A stretch of 64,000 nt of DNA from Hydrogenophaga sp. PBL-H3 (GTDB lineage: Bacteria > Pseudomonadota > Gammaproteobacteria > Burkholderiales > Burkholderiaceae_C). The notes under the pieces were generated by a model. The model worked only from the letters and a program-made list of their open reading frames with translations. It searched no databases and was not told the DNA's origin. The stretch spans positions 3,534,001 through 3,598,000 of the forward strand of contig NZ_CP044972.1 of assembly GCF_010104355.1 (NCBI RefSeq), written 5' to 3'. Positions 8,137-16,920 of this stretch are shown piece by piece (positions within the stretch are counted from its first letter, which is position 1; each line of letters begins with the position of its first letter). The position numbers were made by a program, and so were the translations under genes.

Positions 8137-8861
8137 AGTTCCAGCTCGGCGATCAGCGGCAGGTGGTCCGACATGCGCGCCCAGGCGCGCCCGTGCGGCA
8201 CCTGAGCCGACAGCGGCCGCAGCCCCCGCACGAAGATGCGGTCCAGGTGCAGCAGTGGCAGGCGCGAGGGATAGGTCGGCAGGCGGATGCCTTCAAACGT
8301 CCGCAGGCCCAGATCGGCCATGGGCCGCAGCAGTTGCGCGCCCCAATCGTTGAAATCGCCGGCAACGATCAGCGGCGCGGTCTCAGGCAGTTCGGTGGCG
8401 ATGTATTCGCCCAGCCGCTGCACCTGCCGCTCGCGGCTGGCATGGATCAGGCCCAGGTGCACCACCACCACGTGTACGTCGATGCCATCGACCAGCAACT
8501 GCACATGCAGCAAACCACGCTGCTCGAAGCGGTGGTCGGAGACGTCGGAGTGTTTGCTCTCGATCACCGGCCAGCGCGACAGCAGCGCGTTGCCGTGCTC
8601 CCCGTGGCGCGTGACGGCGTTGGTGCGGTAGACCGCCTCGTAGCCGTCTGGAGTGAGGTAGCTGGCCTGGTCGAGGTCGGGCCAGCGGGTGAACTGTTTT
8701 TCGAGCTTGCGGTTGTGTTGACGCACCTCCTGCAGGCAGACGATGTCGGCATCGAACTGTTCCACCGCGTGCGCCAGGTTGTGGATCTCCAGCCGCCTTG
8801 CCGGACCCAGGCCTTGCACGCCCTTGTGGATGTTGTAGGTGGCGACGCGAACAATGCTCAT
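8133..8861 (-). CDS. Endonuclease/exonuclease/phosphatase family protein (YbhP-like)
   Basis: A 242-residue phosphoesterase of the DNase I-like fold. Family motifs are ATYNIHKG at the N-terminus, CLQEVRQ (metal-binding Glu), a central VVVVHLGLIHASR, VAGDFNDW (Asp/Asn pair), LDRIFVRG and a terminal MSDHLPLIAEL with the catalytic His. The ATG at 8861 gives the usual family N-terminus; the longer open frame upstream runs in a shadow of the Nudix gene. It overlaps clsB by 4 bases, and in enterobacteria the same neighbour pair is ybhP-clsB. The substrate is unproven; a phosphodiester or phospholipid head group is possible. Confidence 0.87.
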   Translation of the reverse strand: MSIVRVATYNIHKGVQGLGPARRLEIHNLAHAVEQFDADIVCLQEVRQHNRKLEKQFTRWPDLDQASYLTPDGYEAVYRTNAVTRHGEHGNALLSRWPVIESKHSDVSDHRFEQRGLLHVQLLVDGIDVHVVVVHLGLIHASRERQVQRLGEYIATELPETAPLIVAGDFNDWGAQLLRPMADLGLRTFEGIRLPTYPSRLPLLHLDRIFVRGLRPLSAQVPHGRAWARMSDHLPLIAELEL

Positions 8862-8902
8862 GGGCAAATCATGCCACCAACACACCGCGCGGCGCGAGGC
8901 GA

Positions 8903-9361
8903 TCAGTTCACCCTGGCCATCATTCTGGGCAGCCAGGAAATGGCCTCGGCGTTGGACGGCGAAAAACAGCGTTCGGCCGCTTCCTGCCAGGGCAGCCACA
9001 CCTGGGCGCGGTGCTCGCGCGGGCTCAGCAGCACCGGCACGGCCCGGGGAATGCACAGGCCGAACAGATGCTCGGTGTTGTGTGTCACGCCCTCTGCATA
9101 ACGGTGGCGCCACTGCGGGTAGATCTCGTACACGTTCTCCAGCGCCCAATCGACAAGCGCGTGGCCATTCGCTCGCGCGTCCAGCCCGGTTTCTTCCGCC
9201 ACCTCGCGCACGGCGGTGAGCTCGAACGGCTCGTCCAGGGTGTCCTTGGAGCCGGTCACGGATTGCCAGAAACCCGGTGCGTCGGCGCGTTCGATCAGCA
9301 GCACCTCCAGCGCCGGCGTGTGGATCACCACCAGCACCGATTGCGGAATCTTCGGTGGCAT
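8903..9361 (-). CDS. nudB: Nudix hydrolase, dihydroneopterin triphosphate diphosphatase type (NudB)
   Basis: A 152-residue Nudix protein. The Nudix box is GSKDTLDEPFELTAVREV followed by AEETGLD, with the REVAEETG core that binds magnesium. The downstream segment HNTEHLFGLCIP and the EHRAQVWLPWQEA ending resemble NudB (FolQ), which removes pyrophosphate from dihydroneopterin triphosphate in folate synthesis. NudB also lies beside aspS in E. coli, and aspS is about 1.2 kb upstream here. The gene starts 11 bases after the yqjK-like stop. A general dNTP role is the main alternative. Confidence 0.85.
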   Translation of the reverse strand: MPPKIPQSVLVVIHTPALEVLLIERADAPGFWQSVTGSKDTLDEPFELTAVREVAEETGLDARANGHALVDWALENVYEIYPQWRHRYAEGVTHNTEHLFGLCIPRAVPVLLSPREHRAQVWLPWQEAAERCFSPSNAEAISWLPRMMARVN

Positions 9362-9372
9362 GGACAGGTGGA

Positions 9373-9684
9373 TCAGAGCAGGCGAGACGCCGCGCTGCCC
9401 GCCGAGCGCGCACGCTGCAACAGCTTCCAGCCAGACCACGCCCTCAGGGCCAGCCCCAGCGCTCGGCGCGGCCGCCACAACGCAACAGCCAGCACGCCGC
9501 CCGCCACCACCAAGGGGTTGGCGCGCAACCAATGCCAGGCGTCCTGCAAGCGATCAGCCCATACCAAGGCCGGCTGCACCACCTGCATCTGCTCAGCCAC
9601 ACGGCTGCGCAATTGACCAGACCGATGCACCAGCAACTCGCGCCTGCGCGCGAGTTGTTCGGCACGGTCCGGCGCAGCGCTCAT
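9373..9684 (-). CDS. YqjK-like small membrane-associated protein
   Basis: A 103-residue protein beginning with a charged region (RAEQLARRRELLVHRSGQLR) and containing one hydrophobic segment near residues 58-72 (ANPLVVAGGVLAVALW), followed by a basic C-terminus. It fits the third member of the yqjD-yqjE-yqjK trio. The start at 9684 overlaps the YqjE stop by 4 bases (ATGA), which fixes it. The function is unknown. The whole trio in E. coli is linked to stationary phase and ribosome association at the membrane, but that is known for YqjD only. Confidence 0.75.
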   Translation of the reverse strand: MSAAPDRAEQLARRRELLVHRSGQLRSRVAEQMQVVQPALVWADRLQDAWHWLRANPLVVAGGVLAVALWRPRRALGLALRAWSGWKLLQRARSAGSAASRLL

Positions 9685-10070
9685 GAGCCAAGGCCCTCGC
9701 GGTCTTGCTGGAGCTCCTTGACCGTGGCCGAGAACAGCCGGGTGCCATTGCGCACCCGTTCGCGCGCCAGCCAGGCCGCCACGAACCCCAGGCCCAGGAA
9801 CAGGCCAGAGAACAAGGCCAACGGCACAAGGCGGTGGGTGTCCCACAGTGCCACGGTGATCAACATGGCCAGAAAGCCCAGCCCCAGGCTGAGAAAAGCC
9901 ACGGCCACGGCGCCATAGACCAGCAGGCCACCGACGCGCAGCACTTCTTCCTGCGCTTCCACGCTGAGCAACTCCAGCCGGAGCTGAAGCAGTTCCAGCA
10001 CGGTGGCTGTCAGCCCCTTGAGCGAGGCCGACAGGCGGGTCGGGGGCACCGACATGCCGGAATCGTTCAA
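9681..10070 (-). CDS. YqjE-like phage-holin-superfamily membrane protein (DUF1469)
   Basis: The 129-residue protein has an N-terminal amphipathic helix (LKGLTATVLELLQLRLELLS) and two membrane segments: VYGAVAVAFLSLGLGFLAML near residues 50-72 and LALFSGLFLGLGFVAAWLA near 84-102. This is the pattern of the YqjE/putative holin superfamily III proteins. It overlaps both neighbours by 4 bases, so the three proteins are likely translated together. Despite the family name there is no lysis cassette here, and a phage role is not supported. Confidence 0.85.
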   Translation of the reverse strand: MNDSGMSVPPTRLSASLKGLTATVLELLQLRLELLSVEAQEEVLRVGGLLVYGAVAVAFLSLGLGFLAMLITVALWDTHRLVPLALFSGLFLGLGFVAAWLARERVRNGTRLFSATVKELQQDREGLGS

Positions 10071-10387
10071 CGCCGGCTGATCAGCAAGCCGATCAGCAGT
10101 CCGATGCCGGCGGCGGTGCCCACGGCACGCCAGGGGTGCTCGTGCACGTAGTCGTCGGTGGCGCGGGCCACCTCGCGGGTCTTTTCCTTGATCGCGTCTT
10201 CCGCGTCCAGCAGCTTGTGGCGAGCCTGGCGCAGGTTGTCGTTGATGCGCTCGCGCAGCTCCACCACCTTGCCTTCGGTCTGGTGCGCCGTGGCCATCAT
10301 CAGCTCTTCGGCGTCGGCAATGACGCGCTGCAGGTCGGCCACCAGTTTCTCTTTGTTGGCCAGGGTGTCTTGGGCGTTCTTGCTCAT
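10067..10387 (-). CDS. DUF883 family membrane-anchored ribosome-binding protein (YqjD/ElaB type)
   Basis: A 106-residue protein: a long charged helix (about 1-75, coiled-coil-like, rich in Lys/Glu/Arg) followed by the family's C-terminal segment DDYVHEHPWRAVGTAAGIGL and a short transmembrane helix ending ISRR. In E. coli, YqjD and ElaB tether ribosomes to the inner membrane in stationary phase. A strong ribosome-binding site (AAAGGAG) precedes the ATG. The gene begins the yqjD-yqjE-yqjK trio, downstream of the aspS terminator, so it needs its own promoter, which I could not place. Confidence 0.87.
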   Translation of the reverse strand: MSKNAQDTLANKEKLVADLQRVIADAEELMMATAHQTEGKVVELRERINDNLRQARHKLLDAEDAIKEKTREVARATDDYVHEHPWRAVGTAAGIGLLIGLLISRR

Positions 10388-10491
10388 GGATGGGCTCCTT
10401 TCAAAAGTTCATCCTAACAAACCCTCACCCGTAACCCGCCCTACGTTTCGTTACCGCACCGGCAGGCTGCGGCACACCGCCCGGCTCCAAC

Positions 10492-10518
10492 AAAAAAGGG
10501 CGGCACCTGCCGCCCTCT
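10492..10518 (-). terminator. Rho-independent terminator of aspS
   Basis: On the minus strand an 8-base stem (GGGCGGCA/TGCCGCCC, two-base loop) is followed directly by six T. It starts about 20 bases after the aspS stop codon. Confidence 0.9.
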
Positions 10519-10538
10519 CATGTGGTGCCCGCCGCGGG

Positions 10539-12341
10539 TCAGGCGGATTTGGCCAGGTCCGTGTTGCGCAAGCGGATGTGCAGCTCGCGCAGCTGCTTCT
10601 CGTCCACCAGGCTGGGAGCCTGGGTCAGCAGGCACTGGGCGCGCTGGGTCTTGGGGAAGGCGATCACGTCGCGGATGGATTCGGCACCGGTCATCAGCGT
10701 GACGATGCGGTCCAGGCCGAAGGCCAGGCCTCCGTGGGGCGGCGCGCCGTACTGCAGCGCGTCGAGCAGGAAGCCGAACTTGACCTGGGCTTCCTCGGGC
10801 GTGATCTTCAAGGCATCGAACACCTTCTGCTGCACGGCGGCGGTGTGGATACGCACCGAACCGCCACCGATTTCCCAGCCGTTGAGCACCATGTCGTAGC
10901 CCTTGGCGATGCACTTCTCGGGTGCGGTGACCATCCAGTCCTCGTGGCCGTCTTTCGGCGCGGTGAAGGGGTGGTGCACGGCCGTCCAGCGGTCGGCTTC
11001 CTCGTCGTGCTCGAACATGGGGAAGTCCACCACCCACATCGGCGCCCAGCGGCTTTCGAACAGGCCATTTTTCTTGCCCAGTTCGCTGTGGCCGATCTTC
11101 AGGCGCAGTGCGCCAATGGCGTCGTTGACCACCTTGGCCTTGTCGGCGCCGAAGAAGATGATGTCGCCGTTCTGTGCCTTCGTGCGCGCCAGGATGTCGG
11201 CCACGGCCTTGTCGTGCAGGTTCTTGACGATCGGACTCTGCAAGCCGTCGCGGCCTTTGGAGGCGTCGTTGACCTTGATCCAGGCCAGGCCCTTGGCGCC
11301 GTAGATCTTGACGAACTCGGTGTAGGCGTCGATCTCGCTGCGGCTCATGTCGGCGCCGCCACGCACGCACAGTGCGACCACACGACCACCCTTCATGGTG
11401 GCTGGGGCGGAGAAGACCTTGAAGTCCACATCGCCCATCACGTCGGTGAGTTCGGTGAACTCCAGCATCACGCGCAGGTCGGGCTTGTCGGAGCCGAAGC
11501 GGTGCATGGCTTCGCTGTAGGCCATCACCGGAAATTCGCCCAGGTCCACGCCCAGCGCGTTCTGGAACACCGTTTTGATCATGCCCTGGAACATGTCGCG
11601 GATGTCTTCTTCGGTCAGGAACGAGGTCTCGATATCGATCTGCGTGAACTCGGGCTGGCGGTCGGCGCGCAAGTCTTCGTCGCGGAAGCACTTGGTGATC
11701 TGGTAGTAGCGGTCGAAGCCGGCCACCATGAGCAGCTGCTTGAACAGCTGCGGGCTTTGCGGCAGCGCGAAAAAGTGGCCGTCGTGCACGCGGCTGGGCA
11801 CGAGGTAGTCGCGCGCGCCTTCGGGCGTGCTCTTGGTGAGCATCGGTGTCTCGATGTCGATGAAGCCGTTGGCGTCGAGGAACTTGCGCACTTCCATCGC
11901 CACGCGGTAGCGCAGCATCAGGTTGTTCTGCATGTAAGGGCGGCGCAGATCGAGCACGCGGTGGGTCAGGCGCGTGGTCTCTGAGAGGTTGTCGTCATCC
12001 AGCTGGAACGGCGGCGTGACCGAGGGGTTGAGCACCTGCAGGTCGTGGCACAACACCTCGATCTGGCCGCTCTTGAGCTTGTCGTTGGTGGTGCCGGCGG
12101 GACGAGCGCGCACGAGGCCGGTGACCTGCACGCAGAATTCGTTGCGCACGTCTTCGGCGGTCTTGAACATCTCGGCGCGGTCGGGGTCGCAGACCACCTG
12201 CACATAGCCTTCGCGGTCGCGCAGGTCGATGAAGATCACGCCACCGTGGTCACGGCGGCGGTTCACCCAGCCGCAGAGCTTCACGGTTTCGCCCAGTTGG
12301 GCCTCGGTCACCAGACCGCAGTAGTGGGTACGCATCGCCAT
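10539..12341 (-). CDS. aspS: Aspartyl-tRNA synthetase
   Basis: Charges tRNA-Asp with aspartate. The 600-residue protein has the bacterial AspRS layout: an N-terminal OB anticodon-binding domain ([20 protein letters not shown] near residue 25), then the class II catalytic core with motif 2 [18 protein letters not shown] and motif 3 [11 protein letters not shown] near the C-terminus, with the inserted GAD domain between them. Whether it also charges tRNA-Asn cannot be told from sequence alone, although many betaproteobacteria lack AsnRS and use a non-discriminating enzyme. It is followed by a clear terminator and lies 48 bases after the DUF502 gene. Confidence 0.97.
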   Translation of the reverse strand: MAMRTHYCGLVTEAQLGETVKLCGWVNRRRDHGGVIFIDLRDREGYVQVVCDPDRAEMFKTAEDVRNEFCVQVTGLVRARPAGTTNDKLKSGQIEVLCHDLQVLNPSVTPPFQLDDDNLSETTRLTHRVLDLRRPYMQNNLMLRYRVAMEVRKFLDANGFIDIETPMLTKSTPEGARDYLVPSRVHDGHFFALPQSPQLFKQLLMVAGFDRYYQITKCFRDEDLRADRQPEFTQIDIETSFLTEEDIRDMFQGMIKTVFQNALGVDLGEFPVMAYSEAMHRFGSDKPDLRVMLEFTELTDVMGDVDFKVFSAPATMKGGRVVALCVRGGADMSRSEIDAYTEFVKIYGAKGLAWIKVNDASKGRDGLQSPIVKNLHDKAVADILARTKAQNGDIIFFGADKAKVVNDAIGALRLKIGHSELGKKNGLFESRWAPMWVVDFPMFEHDEEADRWTAVHHPFTAPKDGHEDWMVTAPEKCIAKGYDMVLNGWEIGGGSVRIHTAAVQQKVFDALKITPEEAQVKFGFLLDALQYGAPPHGGLAFGLDRIVTLMTGAESIRDVIAFPKTQRAQCLLTQAPSLVDEKQLRELHIRLRNTDLAKSA

Positions 12342-12389
12342 TTCGCTTCTTCTTTCAACAGGTTCGCGGGTTGGACCCGCAGGGGAACA

Positions 12390-13070
12390 TCAGGAGGTCT
12401 TCTCGATGGCGCCGTCGGCGCCCACCTTGAGGTGCAGATTCTTGGGTCCACCGGGCACGATCACGCCCATGGACACGATGTAGGTCAAGGCTTCGTCCAC
12501 GCTCATCTGCAGCTCCACGCAGGCGCTCTTGCGCACCATCACGAAGTAGCCGCCGGTGGGGTTGGGGGTGGTGGGCACGTACACGCTGTGAAATTCGTCG
12601 AGCTCGCTGGTTCGACCCGGTTGCGTTTGCAGGTGGTGCAACACGTCACCGGCGGGGGCGCCGGTGAGGAAGCCAATGGTCCACATGCCTTCGTGCGGCC
12701 ACTCGATCAGCAAGGCCTTGCGAAAGGCATTGCCTTTCTCGGAAAACAACGTGTCCGACACCTGCTTGACGCCCGAGTAGATCGAACGAACCACGGGAAT
12801 GCGGTGCAGCAGCGCATGCCACCAGCTCACCAGCTTGTTACCGATGATGTTGGTCGCCAGGGCGCCGATGGAGAGCACCACCACCAGTGCAAACACCACG
12901 CCCAGGCCGGGAATGTGCACACCGAAGAGCTGGTCGGGCTGCCAGCTGGTGGGCAGGATGCGCAGCGTCTGGTCGAGCGTGCTGACCACCCACTCCAGCA
13001 CCCAGAGCGTGATGATCAGCGGCACCAGCACCAGCAGGCCCGAGAACAACCATTTGCGCAAAGACGGCAT
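12390..13070 (-). CDS. DUF502 family inner-membrane protein
   Basis: A 226-residue protein with two membrane segments near the N-terminus (WLFSGLLVLVPLIITLWVLE at residues 6-25 and VVFALVVVLSIGALATNIIG near 57-76). These are followed by the family's conserved cytoplasmic part with IPVVRSIYSGVKQV, WPHEGMWTIGFLTG and VPTTPNPTGGYF. The function of the family is unknown. The ATG at 13070 was chosen because residues before it are translated from the FmdB tail region and are low-complexity. It lies 10 bases after the FmdB gene and 48 before aspS, probably in one operon. Confidence 0.88.
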   Translation of the reverse strand: MPSLRKWLFSGLLVLVPLIITLWVLEWVVSTLDQTLRILPTSWQPDQLFGVHIPGLGVVFALVVVLSIGALATNIIGNKLVSWWHALLHRIPVVRSIYSGVKQVSDTLFSEKGNAFRKALLIEWPHEGMWTIGFLTGAPAGDVLHHLQTQPGRTSELDEFHSVYVPTTPNPTGGYFVMVRKSACVELQMSVDEALTYIVSMGVIVPGGPKNLHLKVGADGAIEKTS

Positions 13071-13080
13071 GCGGATTGGC

Positions 13081-13425
13081 TCAGGAACCCGACGGTGTGG
13101 TCGGGGTGGCAGGTGCCGGCGCGGCTGCGGGTGCAGCGGCGGGCGCGGCGGGCGCCGCTGCGGCGGCGGCATCACCGGCCGGTTTGGCGGGTGCTGCGGC
13201 AGCGGGCGCGCCTTCGGTGGCCGGCGTGGCAGCGGGCTTGTTGCCCTCGCGGAAATCGGTGACGTACCAACCCGAGCCTTTGAGCTGGAAACCGGCGGCG
13301 GTCAGCTGCTTCTTGAAGCTCGATTGACCGCAGGCCGGGCATGTGGTGAGCGGGTCGTCGGACATTTTCTGCAGCACGTCCTTGGCATGGCCGCAGGACT
13401 CGCACTTGTAGGCATAGATGGGCAT
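13081..13425 (-). CDS. FmdB-family zinc ribbon protein with Ala/Pro-rich tail
   Basis: The first 65 residues form a FmdB/regulatory zinc ribbon: MPIYAYKCESCGHAKDVLQK with the first CxxC pair, then TTCPACGQ with the second, then the conserved KGSGWYVTDFR end. The last 45 residues are almost only Ala and Pro with a few Thr/Gly (low complexity), as often seen in relatives. The function is unclear; early FmdB work suggested a regulator of formamidase. The start at 13425 is fixed by the conserved MPIY N-terminus. It is first in the fmdB-DUF502-aspS run. Confidence 0.88.
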   Translation of the reverse strand: MPIYAYKCESCGHAKDVLQKMSDDPLTTCPACGQSSFKKQLTAAGFQLKGSGWYVTDFREGNKPAATPATEGAPAAAAPAKPAGDAAAAAAPAAPAAAPAAAPAPATPTTPSGS

Positions 13426-13562
13426 GGCGTGAACCTGGTGAAGAAGGGGGGTTGTCCCGTCAGGGCAGCCACCCGGCGGGTGCACTGCACTCCCCGGTGG
13501 GAAGCGGAACAAAACCCGTCATTATAAATTGAGGGGGTGTCGGGTGCCCTGCCGGGCGTCGG

Positions 13563-13589
13563 CATCGGGCGGCCCATGGCCGCCCGATG
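13563..13589 (-). other. Perfect 12-bp inverted repeat directly after the ubiB stop
   Basis: CATCGGGCGGCC and GGCCGCCCGATG are separated by three bases (CAT). The stem begins at the base next to the ubiB stop codon. No T run follows on the minus strand, so it is not a classical intrinsic terminator. It could be a Rho-dependent or mRNA-protecting hairpin, or a protein-binding palindrome. Confidence 0.55.
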
Positions 13590-15155
13590 TCACCAGAGGC
13601 GCACGCGCACCAGCACCTGCATCACGATGAGACCGAGCAAAAAGCCCAATCCTCCGTACAGGATCGCTTGCAACAGGCGGTTGGTGCGGCGCTGCTCGAC
13701 CAGCAGGCTGTCGAGTTCACGCCGCAGTTCGTGTGGCTTGTGCTGCAGGTAGTCGTTGATCAGGCGCGGCAGCGCGGGCAACAGCTTGGCGTATTGGGGC
13801 GCCTCGGCTTTCAGCTGCTGGAGCAGCTTCTGCGGCCCCACCTGCTCAATCATCCACGTCTCCAGGAACGGCTTGGCGGTGTTCCACAGATCGAGCTCGG
13901 GGTCGAGGTCGCGCCCCAACCCCTCGATGTTGAGCAGGGTCTTCTGCAACAGCACGAGCTGGGGCTGGATCTCCACCTGGAAGCGGCGCGAGGTCTGAAA
14001 CAGGCGCATGAGCACCATGCCGAGCGAGATTTCCTTCAGCGGGCGGTCGAAGTAAGGTTCGCACACCGCTCGGATGGCCGATTCGAGCTCGTCCACCCGC
14101 GTCTCGGCAGGCACCCAGCCGGACTCGATGTGCAGCTCGGCCACGCGCTTGTAGTCGCGGCGGAAGAAGGCCGTGAAGTTCTGCGCAAGGTATTCCTTGT
14201 CGAACTCGGTCAGGGTGCCGACGATGCCGAAATCCAGCGAGATGTAGCGCCCGAAAGTGGCGGGCGCCGTGCTCACTTGGATGTTGCCCGGGTGCATGTC
14301 CGCGTGGAAGAAACCGTCGCGGAACACCTGCGTGAAAAACAGGGTCACGCCATCGCGCGCGAGCTTTGGGATGTCCACGCCCAGGGCGCGCAGTTCGTCA
14401 ACCTTGTTGATGGGCAAGCCATGCATGCGCTCCATCACCATCACCTCGGTGTAGCAATAGTCCCAGAGCATCTCCGGGATCAGCACCAGGTCCAGACCCT
14501 GCATGTTGCGGCGCAGTTGCGCGGCATTCGAGGCCTCGCGCAGCAGGTCCAGTTCGTCGTGCAAGTATTTGTCGAACTCCCCCACCACCTCGCGCGGCTT
14601 GAGGCGCTTGCCGTCGGCAGAGAGGCGCTCTACCCAGCCGGCCATCATGCGCATGAGGCTGAGGTCCTTGTCAATCACCGCCAGCATGTTGGGTCGCAGC
14701 ACCTTCACGGCCACCTCGCGCCCACCGTGGCGGCCATCGCGCAAGGTCGCAAAGTGCACCTGGGCGATTGACGCGCTGGCCACCGGCACCTGTTCAAAGT
14801 GCGTGAACACCTCGGACAACGGCTTGCCAAACGCCCGCTCGATGCTGGCCACCGCCACCTCGCTGGGAAACGGCGGCACACGGTCCTGCAGACGGGCAAG
14901 TTCGTCGGCGATGTCGGGTGGCAGCAGGTCGCGGCGGGTCGACAAAACCTGGCCGAATTTCACGAAGATCGGGCCCAGGCGCTCCAGGGCTTCGCGCAGG
15001 CGCTCGCCACGCGGCGCATCGAGATTTCGGCCGACGGAGACGATGCGCGTGAGCAGGTGGATGCCGCGGCCACGGAAGCTGGAGAGCACCAGCTCGTCCA
15101 GCCCGTAGCGCAAGACCACCCAGACGATGAACGCGCCGCGAAAGAGCCGCGTCAT
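13590..15155 (-). CDS. ubiB: UbiB, ABC1/ADCK atypical kinase of ubiquinone biosynthesis
   Basis: A 521-residue membrane-linked atypical kinase/ATPase needed for coenzyme Q synthesis. It carries the family's KxGQ motif ([16 protein letters not shown]) near residue 66, the Ala-rich nucleotide loop (ASASIAQVH), the catalytic DMHPGNIQV segment and SLDFGIVG with the metal-binding Asp. Two hydrophobic helices at the C-terminus ([20 protein letters not shown]) anchor it in the membrane. It overlaps ubiJ by 4 bases. The ubiE, ubiJ and ubiB order matches E. coli, apart from an inserted Tim44-like gene. Confidence 0.95.
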   Translation of the reverse strand: MTRLFRGAFIVWVVLRYGLDELVLSSFRGRGIHLLTRIVSVGRNLDAPRGERLREALERLGPIFVKFGQVLSTRRDLLPPDIADELARLQDRVPPFPSEVAVASIERAFGKPLSEVFTHFEQVPVASASIAQVHFATLRDGRHGGREVAVKVLRPNMLAVIDKDLSLMRMMAGWVERLSADGKRLKPREVVGEFDKYLHDELDLLREASNAAQLRRNMQGLDLVLIPEMLWDYCYTEVMVMERMHGLPINKVDELRALGVDIPKLARDGVTLFFTQVFRDGFFHADMHPGNIQVSTAPATFGRYISLDFGIVGTLTEFDKEYLAQNFTAFFRRDYKRVAELHIESGWVPAETRVDELESAIRAVCEPYFDRPLKEISLGMVLMRLFQTSRRFQVEIQPQLVLLQKTLLNIEGLGRDLDPELDLWNTAKPFLETWMIEQVGPQKLLQQLKAEAPQYAKLLPALPRLINDYLQHKPHELRRELDSLLVEQRRTNRLLQAILYGGLGFLLGLIVMQVLVRVRLW

Positions 15156-15784
15156 GCGCTGGGTCCGCCGTCGCGCGGCGGCACGCCGGCATCGGACGCG
15201 GGCGCACTGGCGAAGGGCGGCCTGGCGGGAAAGCCCTCAGGCATGCGGGCCACGAACGACTTGACGGCCGTGGCTGCGGATCGCGCGAACCGCGCGATCG
15301 TGTGGGCGGTGGCGTCACCCACCACCCGGGACAGGTCTTCCTCCACGTCCCAGCGCACGTTGTCCACCAGCCAGGCCACCTCGGCCGCCAGTTGCACATC
15401 GCCCTGGATGTCCACGCCGGGCTTCTGCCCGGCAAGCACGCTTTGGGCGAGCTCGAGCGGTGAGGTCTGGGTGAGCGTGACGCTGAGTTCGGGCTTCGCG
15501 CCGGGCGCACAGCGCTCCAGCAAACCGGCGGCCGTGGGTGCCAGCGTGAGGTGGAAGTCGCCCCACTGGATGCGCACGGGCTTGCCCTTCTGGCGGCGCA
15601 GGCGGTCCTGCGCGGCGGGCTCTTGCATGAGCACGTGGTTGAGGAACAGCACGAGGCGGTTCTGCAACTCGTCCACCACCCAGTCAGGCGGGCGGATCGA
15701 GCCCAGCAAGGATTGCAGGAAGTTCAAGGGCGAGGCGCCAGAAGCGCCCGGGCCGGACGAAAAAACGGGTGGTTCATTTTTCAT
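15152..15784 (-). CDS. ubiJ: UbiJ, SCP2-domain accessory factor of ubiquinone biosynthesis
   Basis: The 210-residue protein has a sterol-carrier-protein-2-like lipid-binding N-terminal domain (segments [19 protein letters not shown] and [18 protein letters not shown]) followed by a helical tail ([20 protein letters not shown] and [19 protein letters not shown]), as in UbiJ/YigP. UbiJ binds the lipophilic ubiquinone intermediates in the soluble Ubi complex. The ATG at 15784 has GGGTGG upstream; a GTG two codons earlier is the alternative. The C-terminal end is Pro/Ala-rich. It overlaps ubiB by 4 bases. Confidence 0.88.
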   Translation of the reverse strand: MKNEPPVFSSGPGASGASPLNFLQSLLGSIRPPDWVVDELQNRLVLFLNHVLMQEPAAQDRLRRQKGKPVRIQWGDFHLTLAPTAAGLLERCAPGAKPELSVTLTQTSPLELAQSVLAGQKPGVDIQGDVQLAAEVAWLVDNVRWDVEEDLSRVVGDATAHTIARFARSAATAVKSFVARMPEGFPARPPFASAPASDAGVPPRDGGPSA

Positions 15785-15874
15785 GACCACCCGATTTTGA
15801 CGGATAAAGCACGGTGCACGGCACCATCGGCCATTCCCCGCTCAAGCTCGGGACTCTTGCCCGACCCATTGACC

Positions 15875-16884
15875 TTATTGCAGCGCCTGCACGCCTGCCA
15901 CCAGCCAACCGCCCGAGCCGCTCTTGGGGCGCGTGATGTTCCAGACTTCGCGGAACGGGTTGGGGCCGGAGGACGCGTCTTCGCGGATCATTCCCGAGAA
16001 CTCCACGCTGGCCATGTACTCGTCTTCGGTTTCTTCGATGCCGAGCAGTTGGGCATCAAGCATCACCACTTCAGTCTTGTTGACCCCCCCCCGCTGGCGG
16101 ATTCCCGCTCGGCCAGCTGGCTGCGAATCTGCTCAAGCATGCCGTCGGTCATCATGGCGCGCAGGCTCGGGATGTCGGAGCGGTCCCAGGCGTCTTGCAA
16201 GCTCACGAAGTTGGCCTTGGAGGCTTTGAGGAATCCGTCGGCATCAAAGCCGGCCGGCACACCCCAGGTCTGGCGCCCCATCAGGGCCGCACCGATCATC
16301 GAGCCACCCGCGGGCGCGTGGGCCGTGTCCAGCGCAGCGGGGCCACTGCGTTCCCAGGGGCGGGCGGACGCGTCGTTGCCGACGTTCTGCGGGGAGTAGC
16401 TGCGCGGCGTGGCAGGGTCGAACTGGGAGTTGCCCGACTGCGTGGCCGGGCCACCGGCGCCTTGGTAGGCCAGTCCACCTGCTGCACCGCTGGCCGCCGA
16501 GCGACGGCGCATCACCATGCCGATCACCGCCATGACCACCGCAGCGAGCAGCGCAAACATCAGGAACTGGGCAAAACCTTCCCCCAAACCCAGCGAAGAA
16601 GCCAGCCAAGCCAGGCCAAGGCCCGCGGCAAGGCCACCGAGCATGGCGCCCCAGGGCCGCTTGGGCGCTGCGGCAGCCGCCGGACTGGTGGTGGCCGGGC
16701 GGGCGGCGGCGTTTTGCGTCGGCGCGGGGGTGGCCTGCTGCGCGGGCGCCGTGGTGCTGCGCTGCTGCGTCACGTTGGTCGACTGCTTGCCGAACGACAA
16801 GCCTCCACCCATGCGCTTGGCCCAAACCTCCTGCGAGCTCAGCGCCATGGCGCAAACCAGCATCACCGACCACAACTTGTACAT
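15875..16884 (-). pseudogene. Tim44-like domain protein, broken by a one-base shift in a G9 tract
   Basis: The N-terminal part reads 16884 to 16063: a signal peptide (YKLWSVMLVCAMALSSQEVWA), an Ala/Pro/Thr/Gln-rich linker, one or two membrane segments (GAMLGGLAAGLGLAWLASSL, FLMFALLAAVVMAVIGMV) and the start of a Tim44-like domain (FLKASKANFVSLQDAWDRSD). It then runs into nine G (complement of 16084-16092) and stops 8 codons later. The rest of the domain continues in another frame to 15875 (VNKTEVVMLDAQLLGIEETE, ending GWLVAGVQALQ). Seven or ten G would restore one reading frame. The start has a strong site (AAGGAG, 7 bases). Sequencing error, true mutation or phase variation are all possible. 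Confidence 0.85.
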
Positions 16885-16920
16885 GTCCCTGTCTCCTTCA
16901 ATCAAAAACCACAACCACGA

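Noticed and set aside
9681..10070. Phage holin and thus a prophage remnant
   Set aside because: The family name is historical; the gene is one of the housekeeping yqjD-yqjE-yqjK trio and no other phage gene is present.
13076..13327. A plus-strand frame of almost pure Ala/Gly
   Set aside because: It is the complement of the Ala/Pro-rich FmdB tail and has no independent support.
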